Positions 1-11,890 of a DNA stretch of 64,000 nt are shown here, piece after piece. Both the position numbers and the translations under genes were made by a program. Source of the DNA: Parasponia andersonii (Eukaryota; Streptophyta; Magnoliopsida; Rosales; Cannabaceae); the NCBI GenBank assembly GCA_002914805.1, contig JXTB01000300.1:1-64000 (forward strand), written 5' to 3'. Every line of letters starts with the position of its first letter. The first letter of the stretch is position 1. The notes beneath the pieces were generated by a model, which searched no databases, was not told the DNA's origin, and saw nothing but the letters and a program-made list of their open reading frames with translations.

Positions 1-478
1 AAGAAAAGGGTACAATGGGAACTTTACGAGATTTTTAAGCATACATAAGCATGCATAGTTTTTACTTACTGAGCGTTAGCTCATTTTAGTCTTGTGATGC
101 AGATGAGGAGGCATATTTTGGTGTTGACTAGCTGCTTGCCTAGCTTGCCTTTTTGTCGCCATGATCATACAGATGTAGACGAGCTTGACCTGTGGGCGAC
201 ATTTTTTGTTCTCAGATATTTTGGTGTAATGTAAATATTACAGCTAATGGCAAAATCGACTGGTGAAAACCTCTTTTGATTGTACATTTTGTAAAGATAC
301 TTTTAACAAAAAAAATGCCATGCAGTTTCTTTTGTCCTAAAGTTCTAGAAAGTTTTAAAAAAAAAAAAAAATTTAAATTGCCCACCTTTTTATCAAAACA
401 AAAGGTAATGTTTAAGAAAGAATAATACTTCATAGTTTGACTGTATATGACAATATGGTTAAACTAGGGGGTGTTACA
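1..478 (-). mobile_element. Partial LTR of a probable Ty3/gypsy element, running off the left edge
   Basis: Read on the minus strand, a new sequence begins at 478 with TGTAACACCCC, a start common in plant gypsy (chromovirus-type) LTRs. It abruptly replaces the copia F pol frame, which is readable up to about 479. The stretch is non-coding, with an A-run at 356-371 and ATGCATGC-like words near 40-55. Only one end is visible, so the target duplication and the full length cannot be checked. The family assignment rests on the terminal sequence alone. Confidence 0.4.
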
Positions 479-580
479 CCTCATTAGTTAATTTTCGTTT
501 TATACATCTTAAATTAACATGCAAGGTTTCATTAATGAAGGGTTGGGTATTTAACATATATAAGTTATTATTAAGAAAAC

Positions 581-2214
581 TGTTGGTTGGAATGTGTAAA
601 AATAAATTCACACACTCCCGTACAAGTACACACAGTCACAAGTAATATAGATTTGAAAGTAAAATAAGTGTTGAACCCACAGGGATTCAATTCTAATTTT
701 AATTCTAAGCTAATATTAAAATTGTTCAATTCTAACTTTATCCAAACTACCAAAATATATATTTTAAAAAATAAAATAAGGCAATTAAACTAGCATGCAA
801 AATGAATAAAAGATAAATAATAAGAAAAAATATCTAGGTTTACTAATTCCCCAACCATTCTTTAAATACACAATATCCTAATTTCCATCTTACACTAATT
901 AATCCACCAAAGTTGTCAATCGAGAATTCAAATGTATTTACAAACTCTTTTTCAAGATATATATGAAAATATCTAGACAAGCTAATATATTACTACTAAT
1001 ATAAATTGACTAGATTCGTTAAGTTTAGTTATTCTTACACAAATGTTGCACAAGTCACATAAGTATATTCCTATCCTATGCAAACTTATCCTAAACTTGG
1101 TAATCTTATATTATTCTACTTATGTACAAACTTAAATTCATCTTCTCAAGTTTATAGAGGTTTCACTCAACAATCTATTTAGTGATCAATTAAATAGAAG
1201 CAATAAGCACAATGTAAAATAAATAACTCAATAATGGATTTGATTAATAAAAGATGAGAGAAATAAACAAACACAAGTTATTAGGTTGGTTCATATAGTA
1301 AAACTAGACAAGAAATATTTAGTTCATAATATAAATTAAGAACAATAGCATTTCAATACAATAGAATCAAGAAATATAAATATCAAAGAAAAAAGAGTTT
1401 TACAATTCTCCCTCTTGGAAGAGTTTGAAAGTATTTATGGAAGTTATCAATCTCCTCCTCCAAACTTAGTCTTTACTCTCTTGAATCCTCCCTTAAAAAG
1501 TTTTTCTCAACTATACTATTCTCTAAATATGGAAAATATAAAGAAAAGCTCACAAGAAAATGAAAAAGGATGAAATAAACAAATAGTGGTATTGATGTTG
1601 TAGAGGAAATCAAGAAATGAAGGCTTAGAGCTTGTAATCTTCTTGTTCTTCCTCTTCTTCCTCTCTTTCTATGGCTGCCTCCTTATCTCTTTCTCTCTAT
1701 CCTAATATGCCTCTTTCAATCCTAAAAGTAGGATTTTAAAGAGACGGCTCAGGAAAACCTAAAGCATACTAAATTTGGACCATTAGATCATCAAAAAGTT
1801 GATTTCGGCCATTAATTGTTGACTCAAAACACAACAGGTGGCACTACAGTGCTATTTTTTAGTACTGCAGTGCCAAAACTACCTAAGAGTTGGCATTACC
1901 GAGCCACTTTTTGGTGCCCCAGTGCCACTTTCCTATTGGTTTGATGCTTTGGCTTCTTATGTGCATTATTTCGTCATTTGACCTCTGATTTGTCTCATTT
2001 TTATTGCGTTACAACCGTATTGGAATGAACTTCAATTCTAATGGTTTGAAAGATCTATTTGTGAGTTATAAATTCATCTCATTTTGCATCAAATCACCTT
2101 CCTATGTACACAAACACATAAAACATCAAAACAACAAGGAAAATAATTGAAAGAGAATGTAGAAAAACTTAAGGCATAATACTGCTAGATAACTCTAACT
2201 TTTTGGAGTTAACA
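581..2214 (-). mobile_element. Solo LTR or small non-autonomous LTR element with perfect target duplication
   Basis: The block starts TGTTGG and ends GTTAACA (terminal TGTT/AACA) and is flanked on both sides by AAAAC (576-580 and 2215-2219). Removing the block and one AAAAC makes the copia F pol frame continuous. It is 1634 bp and non-coding. On the minus strand, the sequence near its end (about 600-690) contains AATCCCTGTGGGTTC, which resembles the U5 part of Athila/Tat-type LTRs, so a solo LTR read on the minus strand is favoured. No internal region or second LTR is present. Confidence 0.8.
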
Positions 2215-2884
2215 AAAACTGGTACTAACAATAGTTAAATCATGTATAAGACTAAATAAATTATTTTCAAAAGAACAAGTAAATCTATATTTGTCTAATA
2301 CAAAAAGAGAAAACAATTCTACCTTAAAGACTGTACCATAAAGTCACATACAAATCCAAATGTTTTCCAGAATTCAAAAACATCCTAAAATCCCCTATGG
2401 CCTTCACCTTAGCTATTTGGACGTCACCTATATAGATGACTCTTTAAGCATCACTTGGTTTCCGGCTCCATAGGCATCCCTACATAGAAACACTAACGTG
2501 AGTAGTAGTACTAAAATCTACCCACCAAGTGTCCTTAGGTACAAAAGCTAAATTAACTTTAGAACAAATATGAATGAAAAGCTTACCCTTCTTAACATGC
2601 CAAGCTTTGTAATTAGCACATTTCTTCTTTAAGTGTCCACCCTTTCCACAAAAGAAGTAACCTTGCTCATCTTACTTCTTCTGTGCATTAGCAGGTAGAG
2701 CTACTACAACTTCCCTCTCCTTATCCTTTTTTTCTTTTCTTTGCCTTAGAAGTAGTGGTCAAGTTATCACTTTTAGGTCTTAAAGTTTTGATTTTCTCTT
2801 CCTCCTGAACACAAATAGTTACTAACTCATTAATATTTCATTTGTCCTTTTGGACGTTGTATAAAGTCTATAAGTTCCCATAAT

Positions 2885-2979
2885 GATTAAGAAGAGAAAG
2901 CAAAACCAAGGCCATAAGCAAATCCACATTATTGATTAAGAAGAGAAAGCAAAACCAAGGCCATAAGCAAATCCACATT
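2885..2979. repeat. 46-bp tandem duplication in copia F gag
   Basis: The segment beginning ATTAAGAAGAGAAAGC and ending CAAATCCACATT occurs twice in a row, with a few bases between the copies. It lies within the decayed gag and is near-identical between copies. Confidence 0.8.
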
Positions 2980-4610
2980 AATTTCTAACTTGAATTCTTT
3001 AAGCTTGCTAGCCAAATGAGACATATATATATGATGTACTCCCTTATATTTCTTTTGTTGTTACATCTAATTGAGATGATTTTCTCTAAGGTACTGATCA
3101 TCTCACTCTTTTCATTCTTAAGATATAATTTCTCAAAGAGTAGCAAGGAAATCTTTAGCATTTTCCCCTTAAGGTAAAGAGTCCTGCATAACTTCTGGAA
3201 TAGAGCATTTCATGATCATGACACTCATATAATTCGGCTTTTCCCAATGCTCAAAGTTCCTTTTATCCTCAGTGCAATTTTTCTCCATAAGAGTAGCGGG
3301 TTAGTCCTTTCTAAGTACTAGGTCAAGATCCATACAACCTAATATGATCATGACATTCTCTTTCTAAGCCTTAAAATTTGTGCCTGTAAGCACAGGAATT
3401 GTACTCAAATTAGCAAAAATACCAACTACAGAAGCTGAATAAAGAACAAAATAAACACCATAAATTAAACATGCTTATAACTTAAATGTCATATATAGGC
3501 ATGTAATATCAAATATGAAAATATGACATATATATCATGTTTTCACATAAAGTGAGCTACCATTACAAGATACCTAGCACAATATTTACAAGTCTTCCTT
3601 TGGGTCGACTCATTAACTTGCAAGTGGTACTCTCAAGTGCAATGATCAAACATTGATAGTAAATATTGTAAAACAATAAACCTTCCTTTAGGCTGATTTA
3701 TAGCTTACATGGAAACCGAACAACTATCATGCATTTACTATCACATGTGCATTTGATGTCATGCCAAATGATCACCTTCCTTTAAGTCAGTAATCATCTG
3801 CATTAACAAGGAACTCACAACATTTTTATATGTTAGTATAAATAAGACTACACAATACAGGTTGTTTTGACAACTTATTGCTTTATCAAATCTATCCCAA
3901 CATACAAGACAAATGGTATAATAAAAAACATCCAAAATGCCCAAGCTAAATACATTTTTCATAATACAAAACAAAAGCAATTGAGTTTGTAAGATTTATC
4001 AACTCTAAAATCCAAACAGAGTTTTCAATGGATAAATGTAAGTCGTTACTTAAATCAATTTCGAGGTAATTGATCTCTGTTGATCATGTCTTGAATTGGA
4101 TCCCCTTGAATTGAGTCGAAAATGACTCAATTCTATCCAAAAATAGACCAAAAACTGAAATTCAGTCAAAAATTGACTCCTGTACCCAAAAGGTCAGTGA
4201 TTCGGCACTAGCCAAAAAAACTGAAGCAACATTGTAGCGCTTAGTGTTCTGGTTAAACCCAAAATATGAGCCTGCAGTGCAAGCATCACGGCGCTTGCCT
4301 TTTTGTCACCTAGCACCGCGGTACTATAAACATAGTACTGTGAAGCTAGGCTGATTTTCGAAAAAAAATTTCTGATCCAAAAATCACCCAAAACTCTAAA
4401 ATACCTCAAATTATCAATTTTAAGCATTAATAATCACAATTAACAACCCTAAAACCCTGAAATAAACCTCATAACATCAAAATATTCAATATATTATGAA
4501 AAATCACACATCATGCACAAATAATCCAAAACCTAAAAAACCTAATAGGCATAGATTGTAAAAACTAGAGTCATGCATGATTAACCTAATCAATTTAACA
4601 TGAAAATATA

Positions 4611-4621
4611 CTCTAATACCA
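4611..4621 (-). other. Primer-binding site of copia F (degenerate)
   Basis: The minus strand reads TGGTATTAGAG two bases inside the LTR end. It resembles the TGGTATCAGAGC site that pairs with initiator Met-tRNA in most plant copia elements, with one visible change. Confidence 0.6.
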
Positions 4622-4623
4622 CT

Positions 4624-5109
4624 TGTTATATGATATTAGGATTGCAAGTAAACTAAATAGAAATCCTAAATCATTCATGCTTAATTGACAGATTAAGCTT
4701 TGTTGAATATACTTGAGTCCATGGCTAATCTGTAGAGGATTAGAGACGGAGACCAAAGGCGAAAATGTGAACCAGAGATGATATTTAGAGGGTTTTGATC
4801 CTCTACAGTCTAAAGCCTAATGTCACTCAGATAGAGATTTCTATAACTGATGGTGGGTTACAGAGAATTAAGCATATGTGAAATTTGGTTGTAGGGATCA
4901 TAACCTTATTAGGTTCTTTAAACAGTCTCTGTTGGGTATCTATCAAATCAAACTAGGTGACTGACAGGATATCTACATTGATATTCATACCCAGTTAGAT
5001 ATTTTGACTCAACTTTTTTTAATTACTTACTGGGTCCTTATGAAATAATATGGCTCAACATAATTATTTTGTATATGTGGCCCAACATAGGAAATACAAT
5101 TTCCTAACA
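4624..5109 (-). repeat. 5' LTR of copia F
   Basis: A 486-bp non-coding block with TGTTA at its left end and TAACA at its right end (TG...CA on the minus strand). It is followed on the minus strand by the primer-site-like sequence. The minus-strand start, TGTTAGGAAATTG, is typical of plant copia LTRs. No second copy is present in the window. Confidence 0.7.
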
Positions 5110-5226
5110 CTCTATTGCTCAGCGGGCTATATTGTGGGTGAGGAAATTGAGTGTACAACACACCTTCACCACCACAGAAGAGGAAAACTCCCTACTTATC
5201 TCCTTAGCCTGGCGAAGAGTTGGCTA
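5110..5226 (-). mobile_element. LINE fragment 3 (RNase H region)
   Basis: Continuation of the LINE RNase H coding region after gypsy A. On the minus strand, the frame KLNVDVA just right of gypsy A (near 16490-16510) continues here past the GGCTA duplication. Only about 39 codons remain before the copia F LTR boundary at 5109, so the domain is cut. Stops are present. Confidence 0.65.
5222..5226. repeat. Target-site duplication of gypsy A (left)
   Basis: GGCTA directly precedes the LTR start TGTTGTG at 5227 and recurs directly after the 3' LTR at 16490-16494. A perfect 5-bp duplication shows that both LTRs belong to one insertion. Confidence 0.9.
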
Positions 5227-5299
5227 TGTTGTGTGGTCAAAAATCCTATATGTTGGTCAATACCACAAAGAGAAAAGTTGACCGATGGAGTGTCAAGTC

Positions 5300-5505
5300 G
5301 CATAAGTAAGTTAGTGTAACCTCTTCCGAAAAAGTTACATGCGACCTCCACCATATAACATAAGTTAGTGCGACATCTTCCAAAAGAGTTACATGCGACC
5401 TCCACCACGTAACATAAGTTAGTGCGACCTCTTCTGAAAGAGTTACGTGCGACCTCTACCGCATAAGTTAGTGCGACATCCTCTGAACGAGTTAAGTGTG
5501 ACCAG
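5300..5505. repeat. Sub-repeat array inside the gypsy A LTR
   Basis: Three to four imperfect units of about 40-60 bp, each pairing GTTAGTGCGACCTCTTC with GAGTTACGTGCGACCTCC. The unit is shared, shortened and rearranged, with the gypsy B LTR (17367-17530, 27434-27600), so it is a family feature rather than chance. Confidence 0.75.
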
Positions 5506-5688
5506 AATGAAAAGGAGAACGTTTCATCAAACGGGTAACCTATAAAGAAAGAGAAACAAAAGTTTCTCTTTAAAGATCGACCAGTCATCTCATTTAAGTG
5601 ATTACCCAGTTATATTGTTGCTCAAATTTATTGCCTGATTATACAGTTACCCATTCTCACAATTGGGAAACATTGAGCTATCCTCACC

Positions 5689-5696
5689 TATATAAA
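5689..5696 (+). promoter_or_regulatory. TATA box of the gypsy A 5' LTR
   Basis: TATATAAA in the context CACCTATATAAAGG is conserved in all four A and B LTRs (16151, 17721 and 27788). It is the likely core promoter of the genomic RNA. Confidence 0.6.
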
Positions 5697-6027
5697 GGGA
5701 GTTCGATGTTTCAGTGAATGATCTTCTTGGACTTTTTCTAATTTGGAGAGGCTGGGAAATCTTTGATCCTTTCTTGAACTTTGAAATCTTTTGAGAACCT
5801 TTTAAACTCTTGTTTCTTCTTTTCAGACAACACATTATAATTCTAAGTTCTTGTAATTCTCCAGAAAATAGTAAGAAAAACAGTGGACGTAGGCTCATCT
5901 TTTTTTGGGGCTGAACCACCATAAAATTCTTGTCTCTTTATTGGCTTTAGTTAATTAACCATTTTTTACACACAAGCCACATCTCGTAATTTTTCTAAAT
6001 TTATTATTGACGAAACATCCGTCAACA

Positions 6028-6048
6028 ATTGACGCTAGAAGGATGGCT
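6028..6048 (+). other. Primer-binding site of gypsy A
   Basis: Directly after the LTR end CAACA comes AT, then TGACGCTAGAAGGATGG. Element B has TGGCGCTAGAAGGAGGG at the same place. The conserved position and sequence identify it as the primer site; the tRNA cannot be named with confidence from here. Confidence 0.6.
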
Positions 6049-6088
6049 ATTCCAGCAGAAAATTTTGTCCATTTCGTTTCTTTCAACA

Positions 6089-7960
6089 ATGGCAAATACC
6101 AGAAACACTACCAGAAATACTGGAACTAGCCAAAATTATCCCCAAAGTACCGCTGCTGCACAGGCAGATCCTGCTCAGGATCTGCCCGCCATGACCGTAC
6201 CGGAAAATATTGTCCAGAGATAGGATCGCATGGAGGAAGCACTGGTGAACCTTCAGCAAATTACAAGTCAGATTAATGACTCTCTACGGCGACTTGCTGA
6301 AGGACAGATGCCAACTCCACTACAGCATGAACATCCCAGAGAATGTCCTGCTCAACAACCTGAGAGAGGAATTCAGATTCTGGAGACAAAGAACCGCGAC
6401 CAACCTAAAACCCGGTAGGAGCGTTAAGGAGATTGCATCTCCAAGGGAAAAGGCAAGGTCACAGACTTGCCTCTGGTATCTGGTACAAAAAGTTCGAGCA
6501 CTAATCGTGATCGTGGACAACCTTCCCGGAGTGCAACCGTCGATTGTGATTATCTTGAACACGATCAAAAATGCCAATCGAGGAGTGTCTTTGAAAGGAT
6601 CAGTAGGGAATCTCGACAGAATCCTACAGACCTGAGACAACATCTGGATCAACGACGTAATCAAGAGCAATCCACATCGCATCATAATGACTAAAGCCGA
6701 TCTTATCTCACTGTTTCATCGGAATCCCTAAGGTCGCAGCACACCCTACCAAACCAACCCACCCTATATCGTGACAATGATCAAAGGTCACTCCTACCAC
6801 CAGTAAGAGAGAAGGTTCTTCCTCTAAACGTCGATGTTCATAATCTGAGGATTGCTTTAGATGTACTTGCTGGTTGGGATGATGAGCTCGCTGATGGGTA
6901 TCGTCAATCGCCATTCAGCGAGGAGGTTCGAGCTGCTGCCTTACCTGCTGGATTTAGACTTCCCACAATAAACACTTTTGATGGGAAAACTAATCCGTAG
7001 GACTATATGGATCACTTCAGTGACTTGATGGAACTTCATCATGTTGATGATCTCGCACGTTGCAGGTGTTTTACTGTAACTCTCACGGGAGCAGCAAAGA
7101 AGTGGATTTAAGTACTCAAGTCTGGCATAATCTCATCCTAGTAACAATTCCAGACTGCATTCTTGAGGTAATTCTAGGCTGCGAAGAATTTCACTATTCT
7201 ACTGGTCAGTTTGTCTACTATTCGGCAAGGTCCAGAGGAAACTCTACGATCTTACGTAAATCGCTTTACCTTAGAATTAGCAAAAGTCAACAACCCACCT
7301 GAAGGAAGAGTTTTGACTCTAATGATCACTGGAGTGTGACTAGATACTAAACTCTGGGAAGATTTACTTGAGTGAGAATGCAGAACCCTTGAAGACTTCT
7401 ATCGAAGAGTTGGTCGGCATCTAAGGGTGGAATCTTCACGCGAAAAACTTAAGACGACAAAGGGAGGAGGAAAGGATACTGCCAAAGATGCGACATCAAA
7501 CAACAACAACAATAATAAGAAGTCGAACAAAAGGAGTAGTGAACAATTGACTGGGAAGTAGCCCAAATAGAAAAAGCAGGAGATTCTAAGAGCTCCCATA
7601 AGATTCAATAATTATACTGAATTGAACGCACCTATAGATCATATCTATGCGGTCACAAACCAACAGGAGCAATATCATCAACCGGAACCAATGAAAAGAG
7701 ATAGAGCGAGGCGTGACCCCAACAAGCTTTGTCAGTATCATAATGACATTGGACTCGATACCAATAATTGTTTCGCCCTGAAAGATGAGATCGAAAGATT
7801 GATTAAAGAAGGGCGGCTACGGCAATACTCTAAATAGAATAATGAAAGGCGAGATGAAAACCGATAGCGACCTCCAGAAATTCAGCACGAGGTGCGAACT
7901 ATTTTCGGAGGACCACATGTTGGGAGAGATTCCAAGAGAGCGCAGGATAGATATGTGTAA
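6089..7960 (+). pseudogene. Gypsy A gag (Retrotrans_gag), decayed
   Basis: The start ATG at 6089 gives MANTRN. The capsid-like part (about 6830-7440) carries LNVDVHNLRIALD, FRLPTINTFDGKT and GPEETLRSYVNRF, as expected for plant gypsy gag. A zinc-knuckle-like motif at 7725-7770 reads CQYHNDIGLDTNNC, where element B has H in place of L. Multiple stops interrupt it, including TAG at 6221-6223 and TAA at 7958-7960, which fall at the same codons as stops in B. Structural capsid protein by family; non-functional here. Confidence 0.85.
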
Positions 7961-10900
7961 GAAGCTCGACAGTAGCCATTGACCAATGTCATACACCTCG
8001 AACAGCGACCATGAAAGCTTCAGCGAGTATCGGATATAGATATTACCTTCACAGAATAAGATGCGAGGGAAGTCCATTATCCACATAATGATGCGTTGGT
8101 CATAAAGATTAATTGTGGAAGCACGCAATTATGGCGAGTATTGGTCGATAATGGAAGTGCAGTTGACATCCTGTATTACGACGCCTTTAAAAAGATGGGG
8201 TTAAATGAAAGTGACCTAAAGCCCGCCATCACTCCACTCTATGGATTCACTGGTAACAACATAATGCCTATAGGTGTGATCGAGTTAATGGTCAACATTG
8301 GAACCTACCCTAGGGTTTCAATGGTAATGACCCAGTTCTTGGTTGTAGATTGCCCCTCTATATTCAATGCTGTACTAGGAAGGCCAACACTGAGGGAACT
8401 TCGAGCAGTAACATCGATCTATCATCTCGCTATGAAATTCCCGACTCAGCAAGGAGTAAGCAAGGTGCGCGGCAACCAATATGATACGAGGACTTGTTAT
8501 AACAACTCCTTAAAGCTCACAGCAAAGGATGCAACACCTCGCATGATGATGGTCCAAAGAGAAGCATCAGTCGAAGCGTCAGGCGAAATGTCAATTGAAA
8601 TGACAAGCGAAGACCTCGACCCTCGAGAAATCGATGGAGAGGTCAAAACGGGACCAATTGAAGACTTAGAGGATTTTCTATTTGACAGGTCCTCCAAGAT
8701 TTTAAAAATAGGAGCGAGGCTTCAAGAACCTGTGTGAGCTTCATTGGTCAGTTTTCTGGAATCTAATTTGGATGTCTTCGTATGGCAACATTCGGACATG
8801 GTTGGGATCGATCCGAATATCATATGCCACCATCTTAATATAGATCCAACAAAAAAAGCCTGTATGGCAGAAAAGAAGAGCTATGAATCCAGAACGCTAC
8901 GTTGCACTGAAAGAAAAGGTAGAAAAATTGCTCAAAATTGGATTTATCAGGGAATCTTTTTATCCGAACTGGCTTGCAAACCCAGTTTTGGTAAAAAAAA
9001 AACCCAATAGGAAGTAGAGAACATGCATTGATTTCACAGATCTCAACAAAGCATACCCGAAGGACAGCTTTCCCCTTCCAAGAATCGACCAGCTTGTAGA
9101 TGCGATGTCGGGGCATGAACTCTTAAGTTTCATGGACACATATTCTGGATACAATCAAATCCCCATGTATGAACTAGATGACGATCACACTTCGTTCATC
9201 ATTGATCGGGGATTATACTGTTACAAAAAGATGCCTTTCGAACTCATCAATGCAGGAGCAACCTACCAGCATCTTGTCAATATGATGTTTGTAAAACAAA
9301 TTGGCAAGACAATGGAGGTATATATTGATGACATGCTGGTGAAGTCGAAGAAAGCTGAAGGTCATATCAAACATCTTAATGAGATGTTCAAAATTCTCCG
9401 AAAATATTAAATGAAGCTGAATCCTCAAAAGTGTACATTCGGGGTAGGATCTGGAAAGTTTCCAGATTTTATGGTCAATCAGTGAGGCATTAAAGCTAAT
9501 CCACAGAAGATACAAGCTCTAATTGATATGCAATCTCCTTACAAACCCAAAGATGTGTAGAGCCTGGTAGGAAGAGTGGCCGCATTGAGTCAATTTGTAT
9601 CCAATTCAATAGATAAGTGCCAACCATTCTTTAAAGTATTGAAAGGTTCGAAGAGGTTCGAGTGGATGGAAGAATGCGAGCAGGTGTTCCAAGAATTAAA
9701 AATACACTTGGGTTCTTCTCCACTCCTGTCGAAGCCAAATCCGGGGGAAGAATTATATTTATACCTCGCAGTTTCTAAATATGCGACAAGCGCTGCGTTA
9801 ATTCGAGAATATAAAAAGATACAGCGACCAGTGTACTATGTAAGTAAAAGATTACTCGATGCCGAAACAAGATATCCAGAGATGGAAAAATTGGCATTAG
9901 CACTCATTGTCACATCCAGGAAACTTCGACCCTATTTTCATGCGCACACCATCAAAGTTTTCACGAACTTTCCATTAAAGCAGGTTCTGCAAAAGCCTAA
10001 GGCATCTGAGCAACTACTTAAGTGGGCAGTAGAGTTGAGTCAGTTCGACATCAATTTTCAACCTCGCACGACGATCAAAGGACAAGCCCTCGCAGATTTT
10101 ATTGCGGAATTCACGTATGATGTCGATCTTCCCACAGAATAATCAAAAAGCCTGCTACAGATTTATCCAGATTATGGAAGCTTTATGTCGATGGATCGTC
10201 GAATGAGAATAGAGCTGGTGCAGGCTTAGTACTAATCAGTCCTGAAGGGCATAATATTCATTGTGCACTTCGCTTCAAATTTCCAGCATCAAACAATGAG
10301 GTAGAATATGAAACACTGATAGTCAGGCTAAAGCTCGCACAAGAAATGAAGGTCGAAGTAATTAAGATATACAGTGATTCTCAGCTAGTCGTTTGTTAAG
10401 TAAATGGCGAATATCAAGCAAGGGGAAAGAAAATGACGGCTTATTTACAGGAGGTACAAAGATTATTCTCGACATTTACTGCCTATAATATTCAGCTTCT
10501 TCCTCGTATTAAGAATACTAGGGCAGATGCCCTAACTAAACTCGCCTCAACAAAAGATGTCGAATTACTAAAAGTGGTCCCTGTCGAGTTTCTTACAAAA
10601 CCTAGTATCAAAGCAGATCCTCAAATAGCTATGACGGTTGATAAAGGATCATCATGGGTAGATCCTATAATGAAGTATATCCAAAATGGCTATCTCCCCG
10701 AAAACAAAGACAACGCAAAGTGACTTCGTATGAAGGTAGCTCGCTATGTTATCTATGATGAGAAGCTTTATCGAAGGAGTTTTAGTGCGCCGCTATTGTT
10801 ATGTGTCGATGAAGAAAAAGCGGACTACATTATGAGGGAGATTTATGAAGGAATATGCAGAAATCATTCCGGGGGGCAAGCACTTGTGAACAAGATTCTA

Positions 10901-11890
10901 AGACAAGGGTATTTTTGGCCGACCATGAAAAAGGATACGATGAAATTTACTAGGAGGTGTAACAAATGCCAACGATTTGCAACTGTTCCTAGAATGCCAT
11001 CCGTTCCTCTCACTCCAATGACCAGTCCATGGCCATTTGTAGTATGGGGAATTGATATTATCGGAATACTTCCATTGGCACGAGGTAAGTTGAAGTATGC
11101 AGTGGTCACAGTTGATTATTTCACCAAGTGGACAGAAGCTGAAGCTTTGAGTACCATTTTCGCAAAGAAGATGATAGATTTTATTTACAAATCTATAATC
11201 TGCCGTTATGGTATACCACATACCATAATTTCTGATAATGGGAAATAATTTGACTGTGATAAGTTCCGTAACTTCTGCAACAACTTGGGTATCAAGAAGA
11301 ATTTCTCTGCTATTGTTCATCCATAAGCCAGTGGACATGACGAAGCAATAAATAAAATACTTAAACATAGTATAAAGACAAAGTTGGAAGAGCATAAAGG
11401 GACTTAGCCAGAGGTACTCCCTGAAGTGCTATAGGCTTATCGCACCACTCAACGAACAACTACCGGAGAGAGTCCATTCTCTTTAGCTTACGGATATGAA
11501 GCAATAATTCCGGTTGAAGTTGGTGCGAGCTCTCTACAATGATCAACCTATGAGTAAGATTGCAACAAAACACTAATGAAGATTGAGCTCGATCTTTTAG
11601 AAGAAAGGCACGAGCAGTCTCAGCTTCGAATCGCATTATATCAACATCGCACTATTCGATATTATAATTCTAAAGTCAGACGAAGAGGATTTGAAGTTGG
11701 TGACCTTGTTCTTCGGCAAGTCCTACCTAATAATAAAGAGCACAGTGCTGGAGTATTTGGACCCTCTTGGGAAGGACCGTATGTTGTTAATGCCATTATT
11801 CGACTTGGGACATATAAGTTAGCTCGCACTGGCAGACAAAAGATCGAGCATGTCTGGAATGCAGAACAACTTCGTCGATATTATCAATAA
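7961..11890 (+). pseudogene. Gypsy A pol (protease, RT, RNase H x2, integrase), decayed
   Basis: Order: protease with VLVDNGSAVDIL (about 8135-8180), RT with catalytic box YIDD (9321-9332), RT-linked RNase H (about 9640-9990), second RNase H beginning LYVDGSSNEN (about 10180-10560), zinc-binding region and integrase core (10850-11540) and a C-terminal chromo-free domain ending at TAA 11888-11890. An extra A in the run near 8852 shifts the frame after DPTKK, and many single-base stops occur (for example 9409, 11248). The integrase Glu in the GHDEAINK segment is kept, but the reading frame is broken. It cannot encode an intact polyprotein. Confidence 0.9.

Larger units (their letters stand above)
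479..3425 (-). pseudogene. Copia F gag, protease and pre-integrase remnant
   Basis: Minus-strand translation, broken by stops, shows a UBN2-type gag (with motif LGCMDLDLVL near 3310-3350) and then a zinc knuckle near 2600-2660 that reads YFFCGKGGHLKKKC, so the first cysteine is replaced by tyrosine. A protease-like segment with TWWVDFSTTTHVS (2500-2545) and a GAG-pre-integrase region ending IKRKLTNE (about 479-515) follow. The coding frame resumes exactly on the far side of the solo LTR 581-2214. A tandem duplication of about 46 bp lies in gag at 2885-2979. The gene is dead; family identity is clear from the motifs and their order. Confidence 0.75.
479..5109 (-). mobile_element. Copia relic F (Ty1/copia, minus strand), 5' part only
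   Basis: A decayed copia element read right to left. It has a 5' LTR (4624-5109), a primer site resembling the Met-tRNA type (4611-4621), a long leader, gag with a degenerate zinc knuckle, a protease-like segment and the start of the GAG-pre-integrase region. A solo LTR interrupts it at 581-2214, and another element cuts it at 478. It abuts LINE sequence at 5110 inside the LINE RNase H coding region, so it probably inserted into that LINE. Its 3' half and 3' LTR are not in the window. Confidence 0.8.
5227..6027 (+). repeat. 5' LTR of gypsy A
   Basis: An 801-bp repeat that starts TGTTG and ends CAACA. It contains an array of imperfect repeats (about 5300-5500) built on GTTAGTGCGACCTCTTC and GAGTTACGTGCGACCTCC, and a TATA box at 5689-5696. 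The matching copy is 15718-16489. Confidence 0.9.

Noticed and set aside
5196..5588. 130-codon minus-strand frame with repeated VEVACNSF-like units
   Set aside because: It is produced by the GTGCGACCTC repeat array in the gypsy A LTR; the periodic peptide simply mirrors the DNA repeat.
5647..5922. Matching minus-strand frames (MVVQPQKKMSLRPL) at 5647-5922 and 16109-16381
   Set aside because: Both lie inside the R/U5 part of the gypsy A LTRs, antisense to the element, with no family match. They agree only because the LTRs are copies.
9213..9515. 100-codon minus-strand frame opposite gypsy A RT
   Set aside because: It overlaps the strongly conserved YIDD region on the other strand, so it is an antisense shadow.
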